Position numbers and translations under genes: made by a program. A DNA stretch of 15,071 nt, taken from positions 1-15,071 of the forward strand of contig DGUB01000031.1 of NCBI GenBank assembly GCA_002393815.1. The letters run 5' to 3'. The DNA is from Ruminococcus sp. UBA4321. Lineage in GTDB: Bacteria; Bacillota; Clostridia; Oscillospirales; Ruminococcaceae. Below, in pieces: positions 1 to 6,466 of the stretch. Positions within the stretch are counted from its first letter, which is position 1, and each line of letters opens with the position of its first letter. Below the pieces are notes generated by a model. The model was not told where the DNA came from. It saw only the letters and a list, made by a program, of their open reading frames with translations, and did not search any database.

Positions 1-642
1 AGTCATAGGCGGAGCGGTTTCGGGCTTTTCGGTAATGACCTGAACAGGTTCGGTCTTTCTGACCGCTGTTGTTTCGGCAGGTCTTTGCGTCGTGTAAACC
101 ACGGGCGGAGCCGTAACGGGAACGGTTTCTGTTTCTGTGGTGATGTTTCTGGTTGTGCCGTTCTGGTCAGTATATCTTCTGACAGTTGTGCTTCCATCAC
201 TGCTGCCGGTATTTGTACCGGATTCCAGAGTATCGGCAGTTGTCATAGTACCGGATTCACTGGTTTCTGTAGCGGCTGTTGTGGATTTTTTGCCGGAATA
301 TCGCGTTGATTCGTAAAAATTATCATAAAACTCTGTTGTAGTAGATGTGACAGCTGTAGAAGTATGCGGTGCAGTGGTGACAACTTCTACAAACTCAAAA
401 GAAACCGCAGTCGTTTCAGAGGTTGTCTGCATCTCGTTCTGAATATAGTTGTTTGTTCTGGGTGCGCGTTTCGCGAGATTCACAAAACCGAATCCGAGTA
501 CTGCAATAATTGCGATAATCAGAATTGCAATCAGAATCATCGGTGCAATTCTGGAAATGACGGATTCAGATTCGGCTTCTTCGTAATCATCTTCGACAGG
601 AACATCGATATCCATATCACGATTGTGGTGATTTTGTGCCAT
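1..642 (-). CDS. Membrane-anchored protein with Thr/Ser-rich outer region (C-terminus outside window)
   Basis: I do not recognise this protein. The frame is open from the ATG at 642-640 to the window edge (214 codons), so the C-terminus is missing. Residues 1-31 are polar and acidic (VPVEDDYEEAESES). Residues 32-56 form one strongly hydrophobic helix (Ile/Leu/Ala-rich), followed by Lys-Arg. The rest is low-complexity and rich in Thr, Ser, Glu and Pro, as in extracytoplasmic linkers. This suggests a single-pass protein with a short cytoplasmic tail and a long exported stalk that may carry a domain beyond the edge. The start is supported by AAGGAG about 8 bases upstream and a promoter at 690-718 on the same strand. 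The gene is divergent from the small gene at 853. It could be a cell-surface anchor or a regulator of the anti-sigma type; nothing visible decides this. Confidence 0.8.
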   Translation of the reverse strand, partial: MAQNHHNRDMDIDVPVEDDYEEAESESVISRIAPMILIAILIIAIIAVLGFGFVNLAKRAPRTNNYIQNEMQTTSETTAVSFEFVEVVTTAPHTSTAVTSTTTEFYDNFYESTRYSGKKSTTAATETSESGTMTTADTLESGTNTGSSDGSTTVRRYTDQNGTTRNITTETETVPVTAPPVVYTTQRPAETTAVRKTEPVQVITEKPETAPPMT

Positions 643-689
643 GATAAAAACTCCTTTTTAAATTTTTTTGAAAATAGAATTCTTTGTTT

Positions 690-718
690 ATTCTAACACA
701 AACAGCGAAAAATGTCAA
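690..718 (-). promoter_or_regulatory. Sigma-A-type promoter for the membrane-anchored protein
   Basis: Read on the minus strand, TTGACA (718-713), a 17-base spacer and TAGAAT (695-690) match the housekeeping consensus at 11 of 12 positions. The predicted start lies about 40 bases ahead of the ATG at 642. Confidence 0.7.
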
Positions 719-732
719 GAGGGAGAAATATA

Positions 733-772
733 TTCAAACTTGCGCCAAATATCAATTTTGTGCAAGTTTGAA
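733..772. repeat. 11-bp inverted repeat between divergent promoters (candidate operator)
   Basis: TTCAAACTTGC (733-743) is a perfect inverted copy of GCAAGTTTGAA (762-772). Inside, CAAA (746-749) pairs with TTTG (757-760). There is no T-run on either side, so this does not look like a terminator. It lies 14 bp behind the -35 of the leftward promoter and 28 bp ahead of the -35 of the rightward promoter, a suitable place for a regulator of both. That role is inference. Confidence 0.55.
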
Positions 773-800
773 CTGCAAATCTGCCGAAGCTTCAAAATAC

Positions 801-829
801 TTGACAAAAATCAGAAAACGAGATATAAT
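801..829 (+). promoter_or_regulatory. Perfect-consensus promoter for the 25-aa gene
   Basis: TTGACA (801-806), a 17-base spacer and TATAAT (824-829) match the sigma-A consensus exactly. The predicted start near 836 leaves a leader of only about 17 bases, filled by the ribosome site AAAGGAG (838-844). Confidence 0.8.
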
Positions 830-852
830 AAATTTAGAAAGGAGTTGGTATT

Positions 853-930
853 ATGACTATCATTATGAACATTACTGACAGCCAGATGGAACGTGTTCCG
901 GATTTAAAATTGGAAAACTGGATTGAGTAG
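853..930 (+). CDS. Putative 25-aa small protein with its own promoter and terminator
   Basis: The frame has 25 sense codons and a TAG stop. It starts MTIIMNITDSQ and ends LKLENWIE. It is too short for most gene callers, but three signals frame it: a perfect consensus promoter (801-829), AAAGGAG at 838-844 with 8 bases to the ATG, and a strong hairpin terminator (941-971) ten bases after the stop. The peptide has a short aliphatic start and a charged, acidic end. It has no signal peptide, membrane helix or Cys pattern. I do not recognise it. It could be a small regulatory protein, or the transcript (about 135 bases) could act as an RNA with incidental coding. The next gene has its own promoter beyond the terminator, so this does not look like a leader peptide for it. 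Confidence 0.55.
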   Translation: MTIIMNITDSQMERVPDLKLENWIE

Positions 931-940
931 AGTATGTTAT

Positions 941-971
941 CCCCTGTTTCTTATGAAACGGGGGTATTTTT
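941..971 (+). terminator. Intrinsic terminator after the 25-aa gene
   Basis: CCCCTGTTTC (941-950) pairs with GAAACGGGGG (955-964) over 10 bp with one G-T pair. The loop is TTAT, followed directly by TATTTTT (965-971). This is a textbook Rho-independent terminator. Confidence 0.85.
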
Positions 972-972
972 G

Positions 973-1030
973 ACTTTGTGCAATATGCTGAATCATGCAA
1001 TAGACTAAAGACTTCTGTTTTAGTCAAAGT
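973..1030. repeat. Nested inverted repeats upstream of the cation transporter
   Basis: An outer pair, ACTTTG (973-978) with CAAAGT (1025-1030), encloses a 7-bp pair, GACTAAA (1003-1009) with TTTAGTC (1019-1025), sharing one base. The interval lies between the terminator and the transporter promoter, so it would be DNA upstream of that start site rather than leader RNA. No known riboswitch was recognised. Confidence 0.3.
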
Positions 1031-1057
1031 GCATAAATCGGATTTGTTTCCGTACAC

Positions 1058-1086
1058 TTGCCTTTTGAAATAAAATATGTTATAAT
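1058..1086 (+). promoter_or_regulatory. Promoter of the cation diffusion facilitator
   Basis: TTGCCT (1058-1063), a 17-base spacer and TATAAT (1081-1086) form the promoter, with an extended -10 TG at 1078-1079. The predicted start near 1093 excludes upstream in-frame starts at 1058 and 1091 and supports the ATG at 1124. Confidence 0.7.
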
Positions 1087-1123
1087 TTTTATGATAAGAT
1101 TATTTTCAAGGAGTCTGATTACT

Positions 1124-2260
1124 ATGTTGATTCAAAACGAACAGAACGAAAACCGGGATAAAATTATTATCCGGACGAGTATTATCGGCATTGCCGCGAA
1201 TGTGCTTCTTGCCGGGTTCAAAGCCGCTGTCGGCATTCTGGCGCATTCGATTGCGGTCACGATGGATGCTGTGAACAACCTCAGTGATGCCGGGTCTTCC
1301 CTGATTACCATTATCGGAACGAAACTCGCCGGAAAACAGCCGGATAAAAAACATCCGTGGGGCTATGGCAGAATTGAATATCTCAGTGCTATGCTGATTG
1401 CCGTGATTGTACTTTATGCCGGTGTGACTTCCCTGTCCGAATCTGTGAAAAAAATCATTTCTCCGGAACTGCCGGATTACTCTGCTGTTTCGCTGGTTAT
1501 CGTCAGCGCGGGCGTGCTTGTGAAGATTCTGCTCGGACAGTTTGTCAAGAAAACAGGCGAAAAAGTCAATTCTGATGCGCTTGTGAACTCCGGCACGGAT
1601 GCCCTGATGGATTCCATTATTTCGGCATCGACGCTGGCAGCCGCTGTGATTTATCTGCTGTTTCATGTCAGTCTGGAAGCGTGGCTTGGCGCGGTGATTT
1701 CGGCGGTGATTATCAAATCCGGAATTGAAATGCTGAAAGATACGCTTTCCGAGATTCTCGGTGAACGAATCAGCCCGGAAACCGCAAAGGCGGTCAGAAA
1801 ATGCATTCTCTCCTTCCCTGAAATCAGCGGCGTGTATGATATGATATTCCATGATTATGGTCCCGACAGAATCAACTGTTCCGCACATATCGAAATCCTG
1901 GATACCATGACAGCAGACCGGATAGACCAGCTTCAGAGAGATATTACAATGAAGCTGTTTCAGGAACAGAATATTATCCTGACAGCCCTGAGCGTCTATG
2001 CCGTCAATACCAGAGACAGCCATGTAAAGGAAATCCGGAATCAGATTTATAAAACAGTTCTGAATCTGGAACATGTCATTCAGGTACATGGCTTTTACCT
2101 GAACGAAGCCGAAAAAAGAATGCAGTTTGATGTCATTGTCGACTTTGATGCCGAGGACAGAACTGCGGTTTATCAGCAAGTGATGCAGAACGTCAGCAGT
2201 TTATATCCGGAGTATCAGTTATTGTGTACTTTAGATACAGATTTCAGTGTCAGCGAATGA
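1124..2260 (+). CDS. Cation diffusion facilitator (CDF) family metal transporter
   Basis: This inner-membrane antiporter would export divalent metal ions in exchange for protons. The family is shown by about six hydrophobic segments in the first 210 residues, the conserved HPWGYGRIEYLSA segment after TM2, and a soluble C-terminal part. The paired metal-site positions are N51-x3-D55 (TM2) and N155-x3-D159 (TM5). Zinc exporters usually have His/Asp at the first position, so Asn at both argues against a classical zinc site and perhaps for manganese or iron; this is inference. The protein has 378 residues against roughly 300 for FieF/YiiP. The extra length looks like a second ferredoxin-like domain (about 300-378) after the usual one (about 215-295). 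The ATG at 1124 is preceded by AAGGAG (1108-1113). The gene is transcribed alone from 1058-1086. Family assignment is firm; the metal is uncertain. Confidence 0.93.
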   Translation: MLIQNEQNENRDKIIIRTSIIGIAANVLLAGFKAAVGILAHSIAVTMDAVNNLSDAGSSLITIIGTKLAGKQPDKKHPWGYGRIEYLSAMLIAVIVLYAGVTSLSESVKKIISPELPDYSAVSLVIVSAGVLVKILLGQFVKKTGEKVNSDALVNSGTDALMDSIISASTLAAAVIYLLFHVSLEAWLGAVISAVIIKSGIEMLKDTLSEILGERISPETAKAVRKCILSFPEISGVYDMIFHDYGPDRINCSAHIEILDTMTADRIDQLQRDITMKLFQEQNIILTALSVYAVNTRDSHVKEIRNQIYKTVLNLEHVIQVHGFYLNEAEKRMQFDVIVDFDAEDRTAVYQQVMQNVSSLYPEYQLLCTLDTDFSVSE

Positions 2261-2295
2261 TAATTGTTTGAAAAAACACTTGTCATTCGCTGACA
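2248..2295. repeat. 13-bp inverted repeat spanning the CDF stop codon and the next promoter
   Basis: TGTCAGCGAATGA (2248-2260), which includes the CDF stop codon, is a perfect inverted copy of TCATTCGCTGACA (2283-2295). Pairing extends inward by three more pairs including one G-T. No T-run follows, so it is a poor terminator. The right arm overlaps the -35 and spacer of the ABC transporter promoter, so an operator or a 3'-end RNA hairpin are both possible. Confidence 0.65.
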
Positions 2296-2308
2296 AATAT
2301 GCTATAAT
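2280..2308 (+). promoter_or_regulatory. Promoter of the ABC exporter
   Basis: TTGTCA (2280-2285), a 17-base spacer and TATAAT (2303-2308), with an extended -10 TG at 2300-2301. The leader is about 50 bases and ends in AAAGGAG (2351-2357), 10 bases before the ATG at 2368. Confidence 0.7.
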
Positions 2309-2367
2309 AAAACAATACAGAAGATAAAAATCAAGAGTTCAGCCATAAGGAAAGGAGTTATGATGCT

Positions 2368-5300
2368 ATGCTGCAAATCAAAAATATCCGGAAACAGTAT
2401 GTCACTGGTGATTTGGTGCAGACAGCCCTTGATGATGTCAGCCTGAATTTCCGCGATAATGAGTTTGTTGCCATTCTGGGACCTTCCGGCTCCGGTAAAA
2501 CGACAATGCTGAATATTATCGGCGGTCTGGACAGATACGATTCCGGCGACCTGATTATCAACGGCATTTCGACAAGACAGTATAAAGACAGAGACTGGGA
2601 TTCCTACCGGAATCATACGATAGGATTTGTATTTCAAAGTTATAATCTGATTCCGCATCAGAGCGTACTCTCGAACGTGGAACTTGCCCTGACGATTTCC
2701 GGCATTTCCAAAGCGGAACGCCGCAGACGTGCCAAAGAAGCCCTCGAAAAAGTCGGCCTGGGAAATCAGGTGCATAAAAAGCCGAACCAGATGTCCGGCG
2801 GACAGATGCAGAGGGTCGCCATCGCCAGAGCTTTAGTAAACAATCCGGCGATTCTCCTCGCCGACGAACCAACCGGCGCACTGGATTCTGAAACCAGCGT
2901 GCAGGTCATGGAAATGCTCAAGGAAGTCGCCAGAGACCGCCTTGTTATCATGGTGACGCACAATCCGGAACTCGCCTATGAATATGCCACCAGAATTGTC
3001 AAGGTTAAGGACGGCAGAATTCAGGAAGATTCCATGCCGTTCGATTCCGCCAAGGAACAGCCCGGTCATCACGAGAATATGGGAAAATCTTCCATGTCCG
3101 TCCTGACTGCCTTAGGACTGAGTTTCAACAACCTGAAAACCAAGAAAGGCAGAACACTCCTGACTTCCTTTGCCGGGTCAATCGGCATTATCGGAATTGC
3201 CCTGATTCTGTCACTCTCCAACGGTGTCAACACTTACATTCAGGACTTGCAGAAAGATACCATGACTGCCTATCCGATTTCGATTGAAGCGCAGTCTTTT
3301 GATTTTACCACACTGATGCTTTCCGGACAGAACAAGAAAAAAGAAAAGTTTCTGGAAGATGCCGACCATAAGCTTGACGGCGTATACTCGGACGGCAGCA
3401 ATCTGGAAATGGCTTCCACGTTCAAGACCAGCCTGAAAGAAAACAATCTGACCGAATTCAAGAAATACCTGGATGACCCGGAAAGCGAAATTAACAGCTA
3501 TATCGGAGAAAATGGCATTGTCTATAATTATGATACCCGTTTCAGCGTCTTCACGCATGACGAAGACGGCGAACTCGTCAACACGGACGGCAGTACCCTC
3601 TCCGAAGATAATAACTATATGGTCAACATGATGCTGACTACCAGTTTCACCAGTACCATGCCTTCCAACAGCTCCAATAACTTTGAACAGCTCATGCCCG
3701 GCGCAGAAGGCACACTTGTCAGCCCCACAGTTACACAGCATTATGATTTGCTTTACGGCTCCATGCCGAATGCTTATAACGAACTGGTTCTTGTACTCGA
3801 CAAACAGAACGAAATTCCCCTCACTGTCCTGTATCAGCTCGGCTTTCTGCCATCGGAAGAATATAAAGACCTGATGAAACGCGTCCGGGACGGCGAAGAA
3901 GTCACCCTCGATTCCCAGAAAATCAGCTATACAGAAATATGCAGTCAAAAATTTTATCTTGTTCCCGAATGCGATTTCTATGAAGAAAAACAGGACGGCT
4001 TATTCAAGAAAACAAATGCTTCTGATACAGAGAAAATCGAAACGCTTCTTGATGATGCGCTGGAACTGAAAATTACCGGCGTTATCCGCCCGAATGATGA
4101 TACTGACACAACTCTCATCAACAGCGCGGTCGGCTATACCCATGCCCTGACGGAATATCTGATTGACTATACCAATAAGAGCGATGTTGTCCGCGCTCAG
4201 GAAAAACAGGAAGATGTCAATATCCTGACTGGTATGCATTTTGACGCTGACAACGACAAAAAAGAGAAAATTCAGGATATTACAAATTATATCAATGATT
4301 TGGGCATTTCTGAAAAAGCGATGATGTATCAGACAACCATGATGATTGAACAGATGCGGAAATCCGACAGTTCCAAAGATGAAGAAGAAACAACAGAAAA
4401 CTCTCCCGTACAGAACGTTTCCTACCAGTCTCCGCGTGACGCACAGGTGTTCGGACTCGCCTTCCATCCGGAAAGCGTCTCTGTCAGACCGCTTTCGGAA
4501 CTTTCCTTCCCGGAAGAAGAAACTTTCACCGAACCCGAAGAACCGGAAACAGCCTTCACAGAAACATCTTTCTCCGAATCAGAAACCATTCCGGAATCCG
4601 ATACCGAACCAGAAACAGAATCCATTCCGGAAGAGACGGAAGAACCTACAGAACCCGAAACCGAAAGCGATTCCGCTTCCGAAACAGAATCCGAGAGTGA
4701 ATCCGAACCGGAAAGTGAAACGGAATCCGAATCCGAAACAGAAGCTCTCCCCCCTGACCTCACGCCCGAACTGCTGATGCAGTACCTCGAACAGCTGAAA
4801 GAAAATATTGCAAATGCCATCGGCACGGAAAAAGAAAATATCGACGCGGCTATCGAAAGCCAGAAACAAGCCGCTGAACAGAGACAGCAGTATCTTGATA
4901 ATGCAATGCGAGCCGGAGACGAACTTCTGCATGATTTCTATCATACACTCAAAGCAATTGCTTCTCTGGGCAATCTGATTCCCGATACCAGCAGCATGTC
5001 ACAGGAAGACCTGCTCCGCATGTATCTCGAACAGATGGGCGGCGGTGCAGCTTCCGGCGGCGGCATGAATATGCAGGATTTAATGTCCATGTACAGTTCC
5101 GCTTCCGGTATGCAGGATTTGCTGAATCAAGGCTCCGGCGGTCAGAGCTTGCAGGATTTAATGTCCATGTATACAGCCGCCTCTGGAATGCAGGATTTGC
5201 TGAATTTTTCCTCGAATCCGGCGGCAATGTCCGGAACAGGCACTTCCGCACAAGACCTGATGAAAATGTATACAGCCGCTTCCGGCGTTTCTCAGGAAGA

Positions 5301-6360
5301 TTTGATGAAGATGTATCTTCAGGATAATGCTTCCGGTGCGTCCGGTACTTCCGCTCAGGATTTAATGCAGGCTTATGCTTCCGCTTCCGGTACTTCTACA
5401 GAAGACCTCATGAAAGCTTATGCTGCTTCGACCGGCATGTCCACAGATGACCTCATGAAAATGTATACTGCTCAGAATTCTGAAACCTCTTCCAATGCCG
5501 GAAACGCTTCCGGAAAAGTCATGACCCCCGAAGAAATGATGAAAGCCTATCTCGACGGCTCTATGTCTCAGGAAGAACTTATGAATATCTATGCACAGCA
5601 GCAGGGCATGTCTCAGGAAGATATGAAAGAAATGATGAGCCTCGCCGAACTCTCCGAAACCGAACTCGCCCAGAAAATGGATGAGTATATGAAAGACCCT
5701 GACGAAGATACCCTTCTCGAACTCTATGACAGATATATCGCTTCCGGAAGCTATGACGACAATATGAGTACATTCGGCGTTGTCAGCATGGATGCGCCTT
5801 CTGCTATCGAACTTTATGTAGACAGCTTTGAAGCCAAGGAATCTATCCAGAAATGCATTGATGACTATAATGCAGATGTTCCCGAAGAAGACAAGATTCA
5901 GTATACAGACTATGTCGGCTTGCTGATGAATTCCGTCACAACGATTGTCAACGTCATTTCTTATGTCCTGATTGCGTTCGTTGCCGTTTCGTTGATTGTT
6001 TCTTCCATCATGATTGGCATTATTACTTATATCTCCGTACTGGAACGGACAAAAGAAATCGGCATTCTCCGTGCCATCGGCGCGTCCAAGCAGAATATCT
6101 CACAGGTATTCAATGCCGAAACGTTTATCATCGGTCTGTGTTCCGGGCTGATTGGTGTCGGCATGACAGAACTGATTCTCATCCCCGGCAATTTTGTGAT
6201 TCATTCCCTCGCCGATACTGATGCTGTCAGTGCGGCTCTGCCGTTTGCAGCAGCCATTATCCTGATTATCATCAGCGTGATACTGACCTTAATCGGCGGT
6301 CTGATTCCGGCAAAGAAAGCCGCTACCAAAGACCCTGTCACCGCACTCCGTACAGAATAA
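2368..6360 (+). CDS. MacB-type ABC exporter, fused ATPase-permease with giant repeat-bearing outer domain
   Basis: One 1330-residue chain holds an ATPase and an FtsX/MacB-like permease, so a homodimer would make a full transporter working on substrates at the outer membrane face. ATPase (1-225): Walker A GPSGSGKTT (38-46), signature SGGQ (143-146), Walker B ILLADE (162-167), H-loop His198. TM1 is about 263-286, and TM2-4 are about 1192-1215, 1252-1275 and 1291-1314. The last three flank the FtsX motif LERTKEIGILRAIGAS. The outer domain between TM1 and TM2 is about 900 residues. It has a mixed folded part (290-707), an acidic Glu/Ser/Thr stretch (708-797), a helical, possibly coiled-coil segment (800-870) and about 14 short repeats (877-1100). 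MacB proteins are about 650 residues, so this is roughly twice as long. The substrate is unknown; peptide or lipid export, or mechanical signalling, are possible. No partner gene is adjacent. It is transcribed alone from 2280-2308. Confidence 0.9.
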   Translation: MLQIKNIRKQYVTGDLVQTALDDVSLNFRDNEFVAILGPSGSGKTTMLNIIGGLDRYDSGDLIINGISTRQYKDRDWDSYRNHTIGFVFQSYNLIPHQSVLSNVELALTISGISKAERRRRAKEALEKVGLGNQVHKKPNQMSGGQMQRVAIARALVNNPAILLADEPTGALDSETSVQVMEMLKEVARDRLVIMVTHNPELAYEYATRIVKVKDGRIQEDSMPFDSAKEQPGHHENMGKSSMSVLTALGLSFNNLKTKKGRTLLTSFAGSIGIIGIALILSLSNGVNTYIQDLQKDTMTAYPISIEAQSFDFTTLMLSGQNKKKEKFLEDADHKLDGVYSDGSNLEMASTFKTSLKENNLTEFKKYLDDPESEINSYIGENGIVYNYDTRFSVFTHDEDGELVNTDGSTLSEDNNYMVNMMLTTSFTSTMPSNSSNNFEQLMPGAEGTLVSPTVTQHYDLLYGSMPNAYNELVLVLDKQNEIPLTVLYQLGFLPSEEYKDLMKRVRDGEEVTLDSQKISYTEICSQKFYLVPECDFYEEKQDGLFKKTNASDTEKIETLLDDALELKITGVIRPNDDTDTTLINSAVGYTHALTEYLIDYTNKSDVVRAQEKQEDVNILTGMHFDADNDKKEKIQDITNYINDLGISEKAMMYQTTMMIEQMRKSDSSKDEEETTENSPVQNVSYQSPRDAQVFGLAFHPESVSVRPLSELSFPEEETFTEPEEPETAFTETSFSESETIPESDTEPETESIPEETEEPTEPETESDSASETESESESEPESETESESETEALPPDLTPELLMQYLEQLKENIANAIGTEKENIDAAIESQKQAAEQRQQYLDNAMRAGDELLHDFYHTLKAIASLGNLIPDTSSMSQEDLLRMYLEQMGGGAASGGGMNMQDLMSMYSSASGMQDLLNQGSGGQSLQDLMSMYTAASGMQDLLNFSSNPAAMSGTGTSAQDLMKMYTAASGVSQEDLMKMYLQDNASGASGTSAQDLMQAYASASGTSTEDLMKAYAASTGMSTDDLMKMYTAQNSETSSNAGNASGKVMTPEEMMKAYLDGSMSQEELMNIYAQQQGMSQEDMKEMMSLAELSETELAQKMDEYMKDPDEDTLLELYDRYIASGSYDDNMSTFGVVSMDAPSAIELYVDSFEAKESIQKCIDDYNADVPEEDKIQYTDYVGLLMNSVTTIVNVISYVLIAFVAVSLIVSSIMIGIITYISVLERTKEIGILRAIGASKQNISQVFNAETFIIGLCSGLIGVGMTELILIPGNFVIHSLADTDAVSAALPFAAAIILIIISVILTLIGGLIPAKKAATKDPVTALRTE
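4996..5655 (+). repeat. In-gene array of ~15-residue repeats, core [QE]DLM-x-M-Y
   Basis: About 14 copies start near 4999, 5068, 5107, 5146, 5185, 5245, 5290, 5350, 5395, 5440, 5524, 5566, 5611 and 5653. Typical units read SAQDLMKMYTAASG, SQEDLMKMY, STEDLMKAY and SQEELMNIY. Spacing is mostly 39-60 bases, often exactly 45. Leu is encoded by TTA, TTG, CTG and CTC in different copies, so most copies are old and kept at the protein level. Two copies are more alike (see findings). Each unit looks like a short amphipathic helix ended by Ser-Gly. Confidence 0.85.
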
Positions 6361-6368
6361 CGTTCCCG

Positions 6369-6406
6369 TCAGCACAGTTTTTCCGGAAACTGTGCTGATT
6401 TCTCTT
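6369..6406 (+). terminator. Intrinsic terminator after the ABC exporter
   Basis: TCAGCACAGTTT (6369-6380) pairs perfectly with AAACTGTGCTGA (6387-6398) over 12 bp with a 6-base loop. A T-rich tail TTTCTCTT follows (6399-6406). The tail runs into the -35 of the next promoter. Confidence 0.8.
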
Positions 6407-6433
6407 GCAAAATCCGGAAAAATATGCTATAAT
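6405..6433 (+). promoter_or_regulatory. Promoter of the CAP-dockerin gene
   Basis: TTGCAA (6405-6410), a 17-base spacer and TATAAT (6428-6433), with an extended -10 TG at 6425-6426. Since transcription would start near 6440, the in-frame upstream start at 6392 is excluded. Confidence 0.7.
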
Positions 6434-6466
6434 CTAATTATTACCATAATTCAGGAGGATGATTTC

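Noticed and set aside
668..878. Two overlapping 62-64-codon plus-strand frames across the divergent promoter region
   Set aside because: They run through both promoters and the palindrome and have no ribosome site. The 25-codon frame at 853 has all signals instead.
972..1123. A metal riboswitch ahead of the CDF transporter
   Set aside because: The mapped promoter leaves a leader of only about 30 bases, too short for a known riboswitch, and no known motif is visible upstream.
1106..2179. A 357-codon open frame on the minus strand, antisense to the CDF gene
   Set aside because: It mirrors a strongly supported gene, has no ribosome site or promoter, and its product is Asn/His/Arg-rich with no domain. 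Long antisense frames are expected at this base composition.
2360..2446. An ATG eight bases ahead of the ABC exporter start, opening a short frame in another phase
   Set aside because: It lies only two bases after the ribosome site AAAGGAG, too close for good initiation, and the peptide has no features.
3211..3948. A 245-codon minus-strand frame inside the ABC exporter
   Set aside because: It is a shadow of a continuous 1330-codon gene, has no initiation signals and its composition follows the reverse complement of the coding strand.
4996..5655. The repeat array as a CRISPR or mobile repeat
   Set aside because: The units are in frame, degenerate at the DNA level, conserved at the protein level and have no spacers or unique sequence between them.
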